64,000 nucleotides of DNA from Calliopum simillimum (Eukaryota > Arthropoda > Insecta > Diptera > Lauxaniidae). The DNA lies in assembly GCA_951812925.1 (NCBI GenBank), contig OX638370.1, positions 42,101,948 through 42,165,947 of the forward strand. Direction: 5' to 3'. This document shows, piece by piece, positions 57,901-64,000 of this stretch. Within the stretch, counting starts at the first letter, position 1; each line of letters starts with the position of its first letter. Position numbers and translations under genes: made by a program. The notes under the pieces are model-generated. The model was not told the origin of the DNA, did not search any database, and was given only the letters and a program-made list of their open reading frames with translations.

Positions 57901-58644
57901 GAATCTACTTTTATCTTGAGGAATATTTTCCTTGATTTTCATTATTTCATAGTTTTTCAACGGTTCTATATCTAGTTCTAAGCGCGATAAAGTTATCTCC
58001 GATTCTGTTGTGTTTAATAATTTAATATGGCAAATACCTTTATGGGGTACAATTGTATTACCTACAAAAATACCTTCACTAACCTCTTTATTTAAAATCA
58101 AACTATCTTCGCATACCTGCAAATTTATAGGATGTATTATTTCACTCCTTGGTGGTATAGTAATTTTTGAAATTTTACGCAACTTAGTTTCCATTGGTAA
58201 GACAATATCGTCTTTTCCCAAAACCAATGTCAAAGTATACGTTTCGTAATTTATTTGGCAAAGATATTTAGACAAAAAGTCACGCCCTAAAATTCCATCT
58301 GTTTCAATTGGAAAATCGTCATTCACCAAATGAAAAGTGTGTTTCAAACTTTGCGATGTAAAGCAAAAATGTAAATCAGTTGTTCCTATTGAAAAAATTT
58401 CTTGATTTGTGATACCAGAAAGCTTGCATTTTTTATCTGGAAAAATCTCACTGTTTGGTAAAATGCTTTCTAACTTGCACACTGAAATATCTGCTCCAGT
58501 GTCAACTAAAAATTTCAAGCTCAGCTTTGAATTTTTACATGTCAAGGTGACATAATTAGTTATATTATCCGATATTTGATAAATTTTCAATTTTGGCTCC
58601 CCGGAAGAGAATTTTGCTGGCTCTCCGGGCCTAATTCGTTTCCC
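54955..58644 (-). CDS. pol: Pol polyprotein of the inner element
   Basis: Replication enzymes of the element. The frame is -1 relative to gag, open from about 58671. Translation should enter at the slippery site 58638-58644, not at an ATG (the first Met-like codon at 58590 is TTG). Counted from 58590 (1211 residues): protease FLVDTGADIS (Asp 30) with GILGRDFL (about 99-106). Reverse transcriptase has WRLVVDFRQLN (339-349), YFSTLDMTSSFHQI (374-387), RLPFGLTISSNSFQ (410-423) and active site YVDDIIIF (440-447). RNase H has TDASNYALGAVL (588-599), EKELLAIHWG (628-637), TDHRP (654-658) and ADALSR. Integrase has a HHCC-type zinc region (His 881-888, Cys 918/921), catalytic Asp 950, Asp 1009 and Glu 1045, and a GPY/F-type end (HGPYRIVEL). 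No stop or shift is visible; it looks intact. Confidence 0.95.
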   Translation of the reverse strand, partial: GKRIRPGEPAKFSSGEPKLKIYQISDNITNYVTLTCKNSKLSLKFLVDTGADISVCKLESILPNSEIFPDKKCKLSGITNQEIFSIGTTDLHFCFTSQSLKHTFHLVNDDFPIETDGILGRDFLSKYLCQINYETYTLTLVLGKDDIVLPMETKLRKISKITIPPRSEIIHPINLQVCEDSLILNKEVSEGIFVGNTIVPHKGICHIKLLNTTESEITLSRLELDIEPLKNYEIMKIKENIPQDKSRFEKLLKILSIDVKDSEARNSLIEIFKKYQNVFHLDDELLSVNNFYTQDIKTTDNAPVYIKNYRLPHSQSEEIKNQVQDLLDNDIIENSVSPYNSPLLVVPKKSNTGDKKWRLVVDFRQLNKKIVRDKFPLTRLEDVLDKLGRARYFSTLDMTSSFHQIGLNNKSKPLTAFSTSNGHYQFKRLPFGLTISSNSFQRMLTIALSGLDSSAFLYVDDIIIFGCSLKHHNSNLEKVLERLQRYNLKLNAGKCNFLKTETVYLGHLITQNGIKPDPSKYATIEKYPIPTNADEVRRFIAFCNYYRRFIADFAKIAKSLNNLLKKNQPFIWSDECESSFLTLKDKLINPPILQYPDFNKTFVLTTDASNYALGAVLSQGEIGKDLPISYASKSLLKHDINKPIIEKELLAIHWGIQFFRPYLFGRKFIVVTDHRPLVSLFSHKNPSSKLTRIRLELSEYDFEIVYKKGKMNTNADALSRVKIDSDMLKTLMPKRGEEEINEHNLLVVTRGMSARNKADRCSKENCRLSEEPDQLHIWNCTSLTDIKNLNKLKFIVDKNRKKDIIERVRDEIIVRCSDNPSNLGSLLEKLSSKMEKFKIKELALDSNDQIFSYTPVNHFKNMFNELQIKNKGSLKILLYEAPKRITDDLLKYKLIDEYHNSVHSGHLGVRKTELKLKQRFIWKNMHKMIKKYIKECKICACNKQVRHTKEKMVITDTPSTGFETIEIDTVGPLRLSNGYRYILTMQCLLTKFVVAYPMPTKDAKTTAKTLVEQFILKYGFFKVLKSDRGTEFANELMQNICEILKIKQTFSTPYHHESVGTVERNHRVLNEFLLTVADDNEWNEWISYFTFAYNTTPHVDTGYTPYELIFGKLSHLPSDSLKNRAPFNNLDDYAQELRFRLQVSISKVSELVQVAKNKRKKFYDRDCNPSYLRVGDLVLVKVGNRKKLDSPYHGPYRIVELRGVNSVLDINGSYKEYHNNFLKKYEALL

Positions 58645-59846
58645 TGGTCGTGTATTACGTTTATTTGCTTTTTACTTCGATTATCTTGTTGGTTTTGACT
58701 TTGCTGCTTATTTTTATTATAACCGTTATTACGATTGTTATAATGATTTTTATTGTTGTTATAATTATTATTTTTATTTCTATTGAAATTACCATTCTGC
58801 TGGTTTTTAAATTTGCTGTTGTTCCAACTATTATTGGAATTACTAAAATTATTATTGTTCCTGTAGTTATTAAAACTGTTACTACCATTTTGGTTCGACT
58901 GAACATTTCTGTTGTAATTTTTTTTATATTTATTATTCGAATTGAAATGCATAACCCTCGCTTGACTGCTATTAGATTCATTTTCAAGCTCTAAGGCTAA
59001 ATCTACAGCTTCATTAAAAGATTTTGGCCTTGATGCAAATACTGTTTGCTTAAACGAATCATTCAAGCCATTTTTAAAAACTGTAAGGCTAAATTGTTCA
59101 TTTAATTTAACTACCACTGCCTTTTCCGTTGTACTAGCATTTTGACCTAATTGACCTATTTGCAGCTTATTTAAGTCTCCTATTAAATTTAGTATTTTAT
59201 CCTTATAACTAGTAACGCTCAAAGTGTTTTGAGTATAGTTGGAAAGAATACTTTGTAATTTCGGAATCGTTGTTTGGTTTTTGTACGTATTACACAATAC
59301 CGTACTTAGCTCATCAAAAGTTTTTGGTAAAGAGGTAACGCATGTTGCAGTGCGAACATTTTGTGACAATTTAACATAAACCACAAAGTCTATCAAAGAA
59401 TTTTTGCCTGTCGATGATAACGATTTATGCAGAATCTCTACAATTTTAAGAAAACTTTCTAGCTCTCTAAAGTTACCGCTAAACAAAGGAATTGCTTTCA
59501 CAGCTGTTTCTAAATTAAATTCCGACATTTTGGTTTCGATGTCTATCTTTTCTTCAAATATCTCACTTATATCTCCTAATCCTTCTTCAGAACTATGGCT
59601 GCAAACCTCCGAACTTTCTTCTAAAGCCTGTTCTACTTGTTTATACAAATCTTCAAAATCTTCTATAATTTCCACCTCCTTTTCTAAGTTATCGCTTTTG
59701 CACAACTCAAAAAAACGTTGCCTAATTAATTTTATCTGGTATATTTTTCGTCTATACGTTCCTTCAGTATATCCCCTATTCCTACCTTTCTTAAAATTTA
59801 AATAAATCCTATTTAAATCATTCTTGAATTCTTTTAAAGTTCCCAT
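58587..59846 (-). CDS. gag: Gag protein of the inner element
   Basis: The ATG at 59844-59846 (MGTLKEFKNDLNR) gives 419 residues; the open frame upstream is short and lacks a better start. A charged N-terminal region with coiled-coil-like acidic stretches (EKEVEIIEDFEDLYKQVEQA) precedes a capsid-like region (AVKAIPLFSGNFRELESFLK, FDELSTVLCNTYKNQTTIPK, LNEQFSLTVFKNGL). The last 110 or so residues are rich in Asn, Lys, Arg and Tyr and should bind nucleic acid. There is no CCHC zinc knuckle, unlike the outer element. The last 30 codons overlap the pol frame. Intact; expressed from the element's genomic RNA. Confidence 0.92.
   Translation of the reverse strand: MGTLKEFKNDLNRIYLNFKKGRNRGYTEGTYRRKIYQIKLIRQRFFELCKSDNLEKEVEIIEDFEDLYKQVEQALEESSEVCSHSSEEGLGDISEIFEEKIDIETKMSEFNLETAVKAIPLFSGNFRELESFLKIVEILHKSLSSTGKNSLIDFVVYVKLSQNVRTATCVTSLPKTFDELSTVLCNTYKNQTTIPKLQSILSNYTQNTLSVTSYKDKILNLIGDLNKLQIGQLGQNASTTEKAVVVKLNEQFSLTVFKNGLNDSFKQTVFASRPKSFNEAVDLALELENESNSSQARVMHFNSNNKYKKNYNRNVQSNQNGSNSFNNYRNNNNFSNSNNSWNNSKFKNQQNGNFNRNKNNNYNNNKNHYNNRNNGYNKNKQQSQNQQDNRSKKQINVIHDQGNELGPESQQNSLPGSQN
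58638..58644 (-). promoter_or_regulatory. -1 ribosomal frameshift heptamer (inner gag/pol)
   Basis: On the minus strand GGGAAAC is read in the gag frame as CAG GGA AAC, i.e. G GGA AAC. It lies within the overlap (58587-58671); a -1 slip enters the pol frame, which is open from here on. Confidence 0.75.
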
Positions 59847-60088
59847 AAAAAATAACAATATAAAATATTCATATGCAAACTATGTATCAATATAATTATA
59901 CAATTTAAAAAAAATAAGGATGTATATCAAAAATCCTCAGCTTCCTCGTTCCAGACACCGAATCTGCTTCAGCTTCCGATGTATATTTCTTCTCAATTGA
60001 TCTACTCACAGGATACTGACATTTCGCTTCGTCTCGCTCATCAATCTCTTTCAGAAATTTTCGAATTTTGTTCGAAATATGCGTGTTG

Positions 60089-60119
<31 letters not shown>

Positions 60120-60417
60120 TTAATGAAATTTTTTTTCTCTGTTCTTTTACTCTTAAATTTTCATTTTAATTTTTCATGATTTTTCTTCTTTATTAATTTT
60201 TCTTTCTTTTTTTTTTTTAGTTCTTTTTTTTCCAGTTAATTCTTTCTTATTTTCTATCTTATTTTATTTTCTTGTTTTTTTTTTTTTTTTTTTTTATTTC
60301 ATTTTGTTTGTTTTTCTATTTTTTCGATTCATTTTCTTTTTATATTCATTTTTACTTATTATTTTATTTTTTTTTATTTTTTATATATTTTTTCAAAAAC
60401 AAAGCCTTAAATCTAAT
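59847..60417 (-). other. Leader of the inner element, low-complexity part
   Basis: Dominated by long A runs on the element's strand (T runs on the plus strand, for example 60091-60118 and 60277-60296). No coding is supported. Plus-strand frames rich in Phe across this stretch are artefacts. Confidence 0.6.
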
Positions 60418-60699
60418 TTATTTCTTTTTATATAGCTCTGCCTCAACTACATATATCTGTTGCCATAATTCATTGGCTATGTCCCAGCACGGTGGTGGGT
60501 CAGAATTCACCCTTCTCTTAAGCTCTGCTAACTTCCTTCTTAAAAAGACCTTTTTTCCACCTCTCTTTTTCCTGCAAACGGACGTATCAACCTTAGGGAT
60601 AGCTGTTGCCCTAGCTTCTTTTCTTCGGAGCTCTCGCCTTCTTAATTCCTCGATAGTTAAAGCTACAGGACCTTCTTTTATTTTCTCGCCTGTCTCCAT
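60418..60699 (-). CDS. Small basic leader ORF of the inner element (93 residues)
   Basis: Begins with the ATG at 60697-60699, about 75 bp after the primer site. The product is strongly basic and helical in appearance (EELRRRELRRKEAR, KKRGGKKVFLRRKLAELKRR) and ends in YKKK. It differs in composition from the low-complexity leader around it, which suggests selection for coding. Short ORFs upstream of gag are known in the mdg1/412 group; their function is not established. It would be translated ahead of gag unless bypassed, so it could reduce gag initiation or supply an RNA-binding peptide. Confidence that it is translated is moderate. Confidence 0.55.
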   Translation of the reverse strand: METGEKIKEGPVALTIEELRRRELRRKEARATAIPKVDTSVCRKKRGGKKVFLRRKLAELKRRVNSDPPPCWDIANELWQQIYVVEAELYKKK

Positions 60700-60776
60700 A
60701 TAAACAAAATTTCAAAACCGCCAAAAAAATCAATATATATCCTTTTCTAAAAAAAACCAACTCTAACAGGTCAGAG

Positions 60777-60790
60777 TGGCAGGATCGCCA
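60777..60790 (-). other. Primer binding site of the inner element, tRNA-Arg type
   Basis: On the minus strand TGGCGATCCTGCCA follows the 5' LTR without a gap. From memory it is complementary to the 3' end of an insect arginine tRNA (acceptor end ...TGGCAGGATCG plus CCA). Arg primers are usual for mdg1/412 elements. Confidence 0.65.
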
Positions 60791-61465
60791 TGTAATGTTT
60801 GAGGATGATGAAGGCCTAACGAGAATTTACTTGGCAGAAAAAGCCGCCGCAAAGTAAATCCTATAAGGGCATATGTTTGAAATAAAATGCCAAGTTGTTT
60901 CGGCTGTTCAAACAGGATTGTCTTTATTTAGTTTAAACATTTTCTTTTATATTGTTTGCTTAACACTAAAAACAAATACAACTATCATAATACCTTAAAA
61001 ATAGTAACAAATAATATTACAACTAAAAACAAATACAATTTTCCTAAATCCTAAATCTATGCAAAAAAAATGTATTCATTGCTTTCATCTCTCTTTCTCT
61101 TATTCTAAGCCTAGCTTGTGGAACTCAAGATCAACATGATCCACAATCAGTTCTATGTTAACACATTGCCATTATTCCAACGCATGCGCTGTGACACTTG
61201 TTTTTGTTATTGCATTTAACTAATCAAATTTGTGCATTGCGCGACCTTGCAAGTGTCGTTGAACTTTCAAAATTTGCATCATTTCTTATGTGCGTGGACT
61301 CTACCAATTGTGTTTAAAAGACAAGTACATATGTACATAATGTAATTATTACCCATTAGGGAAAGATGAGATGTGATGACATTATTTGATTACCCATTAG
61401 GGAAAAGATGAGAACAATGATTACATGTATACAAGTGGTGTAGATGTAAGTGTTACAACACTACA
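60791..61465 (-). repeat. 5' LTR of the inner element (675 bp)
   Basis: On the element's strand it holds TATAAAAG (60944-60951) and AATAAA (60923-60928) close together. It also has a doubled TTTCCCTAATGGGTAAT word near its start (plus-strand 61350-61410). By eye it is identical to 53954-54628. Confidence 0.95.
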
Positions 61466-61469
61466 GGGT
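61466..61469 (+). other. 4-bp target-site duplication, right copy (inner element)
   Basis: GGGT, matching 53950-53953; the outer pol coding sequence resumes here. Confidence 0.9.
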
Positions 61470-62932
61470 ATCGCTTCAACGTCATCACTGACCATCTGGC
61501 GCTAAAATGGATAAACTCCATTGAGAGCCCATCCGGGCGAGTGGCACGCTGGGCACTGGAGCTCCAGCAATACACGTTTGATGTGACATACCGAAGAGGG
61601 AAGCTCAACGTTGTGGCGGATGCGCTTTCGAGAGAGCCGGAAGCTGTACTTCTGAAGGTTGCAACCAACCCGACCCCCGAAGAACGATGTCCTTGGCTGG
61701 AACGAAGGAAAGCGGAAGTGCTGGCCGAGACGGAGAAATACCCCGACTACACGATCCAGGGCGACCAGCTGTATCGACGGATTCCAAGCCAAGCTAGCGA
61801 CGACGACACCAACCCGTGGAAACTATGTGTGCCTACCCCATTGCGGTTGCGAGTGATGTGGGAGAACCACGACAGCACTAACGCAGGACACATGGGTGCT
61901 CGGAAGACGCTGGCCAGAATCTGCGCGCGATACTACTGGCCTGGGATGTTCCGCGATGTAAGACGCTACGTCCAGAAGTGTGAATCGTGTCAGATATATA
62001 AAACTGCACAACAAAAACCAGCCGGCGAGATGCTGACGCAAATCCCAGATGAGCCATGGTCGATTGTTAGCGCGGACTTCGTGGGACCACTGCCGAGATC
62101 AACGCACGGGAACTCTTACCTTCTGGTCTTTCTCGACAAGTTCAGCAAGTGGGTTGAGCTTGTGCCCCTAAGAAATGCGACGGCAGAAGGGGTTAAGAAG
62201 GCCTTGCGAGAGCGAATCCTGGCGAGATTTGGCTTACCAAAAGTGTTGGTGACCGACAATGGCACCCAATTCACGAGCAGAGTGGTCAACCGATTCCTGG
62301 AAGAAGTAGGCATCCGACAGCAGTTCACGGCACCTTACACGCCGCAGGAGAACCCCACTGAGAGGGCAAATCGTACCGTGAAAAGAATTATCGCACAGTT
62401 CACCGGAGATAACCATCGAAAGTGGGACGACGCGCTCCCCGAGATCACATTGGCGGTCAACACCAGCGTATCGGACTCCACAGGATACACACCGGCATAC
62501 ATCGTCCAGGGTCGCGAGCTTCGACTTCCTGCCAACCTCTACGACGAACGCACGACGGGTGTAGGAACGGCTCCGGAGGACCCCGAAGCTAAGGCAAGCC
62601 GCATGGGCGAAATCTTCACCTTGGTCAGGAGAAGCATGGAACGCGCGGCACCTGAACAGGCGCGCCACTATAATTTACGGCGACGAGCTTGGGCCCCAAA
62701 AGTAGGAGATCTGGTGCTGGTAAAGCAGCATCATCTGTCTAAGGCTGTAGAGAATTTTGCAGCAAAGTTGGCCCCAAAATTTGACGGGCCATATCGGGTA
62801 GTCAGTTTTACCTCACCAGTTATTGTGGTGTTGCAGAATGTGAAGGGCAATCAAAGCCGCACCGCCCACACAAGCGAGCTAAAAATGTTCCACGGCGAGG
62901 CAGAAGAAGCAGAAGAACAAAAGTCGGTCTAA
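61470..62932 (+). pseudogene. pol: Pol, end of RNase H and integrase (outer element, second part)
   Basis: Coding resumes immediately after the insertion: the end of RNase H (VITDHLALKW, then VVADALSREP) and a complete integrase. Counted from the ATG at 61541: zinc region with His 110, His 117, Cys 147 and Cys 150 (GHMGARKTL ... CESCQIYK); catalytic core with Asp 179 (SADFVGPLP), Asp 239 (VTDNGTQFTS) and Glu 274 (NPTERANR); and a C-terminal GPY/F-like module (VGDLVLVK, KFDGPYRVV). It ends at TAA 62930-62932. The segment itself carries no stop. It is separated from the rest of pol by the inner element, so it cannot be made as part of the polyprotein. Confidence 0.93.
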
Positions 62933-63233
62933 GAAACGACAGCCACAGCCAGCCGGCGAGGTAGGAGGGAGTGTGAAGACCTGGAGTTTCCCCCTCTGGG
63001 TCGCAAAACCACTACCCGGCCGCCTTTAATTTTATCAACAACGTGTCGAACCCCCCACATCATCCACATCGGAGGAGACAAAGTGAAGAAAACCGGTCTA
63101 AATAACCAGCAGGCAACAGCAGAACGCGTGCTCTACAACAACGACGCATCAGAAAGGGTAAGAAGAAGAAAAAGGTAGTGCGCGCCATCCGGAAGAATTG
63201 GCCTCTATCTGACCCGGCGAGGTAAGGAGGGAG
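62933..63233 (+). other. 3' untranslated region with two polypurine tracts (outer element)
   Basis: The functional polypurine tract GGTAAGGAGGGAG (63221-63233) adjoins the 3' LTR. A second copy, GGTAGGAGGGAG at 62960-62971, is preceded by the same GCGA-type bases. It is followed by TGTGAAGACC and about 50 bp that resemble the start of the LTR with many changes. There is no env-like frame. Confidence 0.75.
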
Positions 63234-64000
63234 TGTGAAGGCCCAAAATTTCCCCCCTAAGGAATTTTTGGGTCACAAGACCACGGCTCAGCCAAACCAT
63301 CCAGCAACAACATAAATTGTACAAACATGCCACACACCAACAACAACTCTCAACACACAACAGTCACCAACAATAGAATCCACACCACACACTAACACCA
63401 ACACAGCATCCACCAATATGCACACAACCCACATTCAACACAGCCACACAACACACTAACACCAACACAGCATCCACCAATATGCGCACAACCCACATTC
63501 AACACAGCCACACAACACAACCACACAATACAGTCACACAACAACCATATAACGGTTTTTCCTATGGAAAAGTGCGCATAGCAACAGCGTTCAAACACGT
63601 GGTTGACAACAGCATAGCCAGAGCACGTGGTCAAACCGGTTCTTAGCGGCAGCGCAGCAGCAGAGAATACCGTTACATTAGTATAAATGCAAGTGCAACC
63701 GGTCATTCGAGATCAGTTTTTGGACAAGCCGCCAACGATCAGTTTTTTGACAAGCCGCCAACGATCAGTCTTTGACAAGCCGCCAACAATCAGTGAAAGT
63801 GAAATTAGTGAGTTGAAGAAAATATATTCAGCAAAGTGCCGCAGGACATCAGTGTAAGGATATTCAGCAAAGTAACGCAGGACATCAGTGTAAGAATATT
63901 CAGCAAAAGTAACGCAGGATATCAGCGCTAGAGTATTCATCAAACTGCCGCAGGACATCAGTGCAAGGATATCTACCAAAGTACCGCAGGACGTCAGGGC
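63234..64000 (+). repeat. 3' LTR of the outer element (first 767 bp; continues beyond window)
   Basis: It begins TGTGAAGGCC and aligns with 48675 onwards. It carries an extra tandem copy of a 64-bp segment (63391-63454 repeated from 63455), and C-to-T near 63547. The promoter pair TATAAAT (63682) and TCAGTT (63713) is kept. Beyond the duplication no other length difference is seen to the window end. Confidence 0.93.

Larger units (their letters stand above)
53954..61465 (-). mobile_element. Complete Ty3/gypsy LTR retrotransposon, mdg1/412-like (inner element, 7512 bp)
   Basis: On the minus strand: 5' LTR 60791-61465, Arg-tRNA-type primer site, leader with a small ORF, gag, pol in a -1 frame, polypurine tract and 3' LTR 53954-54628. 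Both LTRs are 675 bp and look identical by eye. A GGGT target duplication flanks it. There is no env frame between pol and the 3' LTR. Total length about 7.5 kb, two main ORFs, a short leader ORF and the Arg primer site fit the mdg1/412 lineage (assignment from family knowledge). Both main ORFs are intact, so this copy is recent and potentially competent. Confidence 0.93.
48675..64000 (+). mobile_element. Ty3/gypsy LTR retrotransposon, Osvaldo/Ulysses-like (outer element, incomplete at window edge)
   Basis: Layout: 5' LTR 48675-50408, primer site 50411-50428, gag, pol (protease, reverse transcriptase, RNase H, integrase), polypurine tract 63221-63233, and 3' LTR from 63234 past the window end. 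There is no env-like ORF. The long LTRs, the Lys-tRNA-type primer site, the lack of env and about 8.8 kb of own sequence suit the Osvaldo/Ulysses lineage of flies; that assignment is from family knowledge, not a search. A second LTR element is inserted in pol at 53954-61465. An in-frame TGA at 52549 is a second defect or a readthrough signal. It sits in a Tc1 relic. Confidence 0.9.

Noticed and set aside
58650..58994. Ile/Val-rich plus-strand frame of 114 residues (membrane-protein-like)
   Set aside because: It is the antisense reading of the Asn-rich tail of the inner gag.
60272..60703. Phe-rich 143-residue plus-strand frame
   Set aside because: It reads the poly(T) tracts that are poly(A) leader sequence on the inner element's strand, and overlaps the likely real leader ORF in antisense.

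Overview
The window looks like AT-rich, transposon-dense, non-genic DNA from a higher fly (Diptera). The clues are the TE families seen: a mariner, Tc1-like fragments, a jockey-type LINE end, an Osvaldo/Ulysses-like and an mdg1/412-like Ty3/gypsy LTR retrotransposon, and hAT-, foldback- and piggyBac-like short inverted-repeat elements. Microsatellites are very long. A tephritid-like fly is my best guess, but that is inference. I recognise no host protein-coding gene, no rRNA and no functional tRNA. Every convincing protein here belongs to a mobile element.

Layout. 1-13 kb: AT-rich non-coding DNA with small palindromic elements, a 2.5-kb foldback element (6391-8907) that carries a 169-bp tandem array, a perfect 31-bp hairpin with TTAA ends (9488-9565), and a Tc1 N-terminal scrap (12946-13128). 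13.8-15.8 kb: a short inverted-repeat element, about 700 bp of (TTCAA)n, and a second inverted-repeat element abutting it. 17.1-19.8 kb: a candidate long LTR. A 5'-truncated LINE with a 13-bp target duplication splits its TATA/start region. It also holds a 114-121-bp tandem array and a 380-bp MITE with TA flanks. 20.6-38 kb: a graveyard of hAT-like MITEs, a dead mariner (30205-31455), a 42-bp-arm MITE inside an old satellite, and other dispersed repeats. 39.6-41.96 kb: about 2.4 kb of microsatellite that switches from a 5-bp to a 7-bp unit. 46.18-47.56 kb: a 1.4-kb inverted repeat with arms of about 620 bp.

48.7-64 kb: a nested retrotransposon pair. The outer element is Osvaldo/Ulysses-like, on the + strand, with a Lys-tRNA-type primer site and a 1734-bp 5' LTR. 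It sits in a Tc1 remnant and runs off the right edge. Its pol is cut in the RNase H domain by a complete 7512-bp mdg1/412-like element on the - strand. That inner element has two 675-bp LTRs that look identical by eye, a GGGT target duplication, intact gag and pol, and an Arg-tRNA-type primer site. The inner element is therefore the youngest and probably the only potentially autonomous element here. Both elements have gag and pol in overlapping frames with a canonical G GGA AAC -1 slippery heptamer at the expected place. The outer element also has an in-frame TGA between protease and reverse transcriptase and a duplicated polypurine tract.
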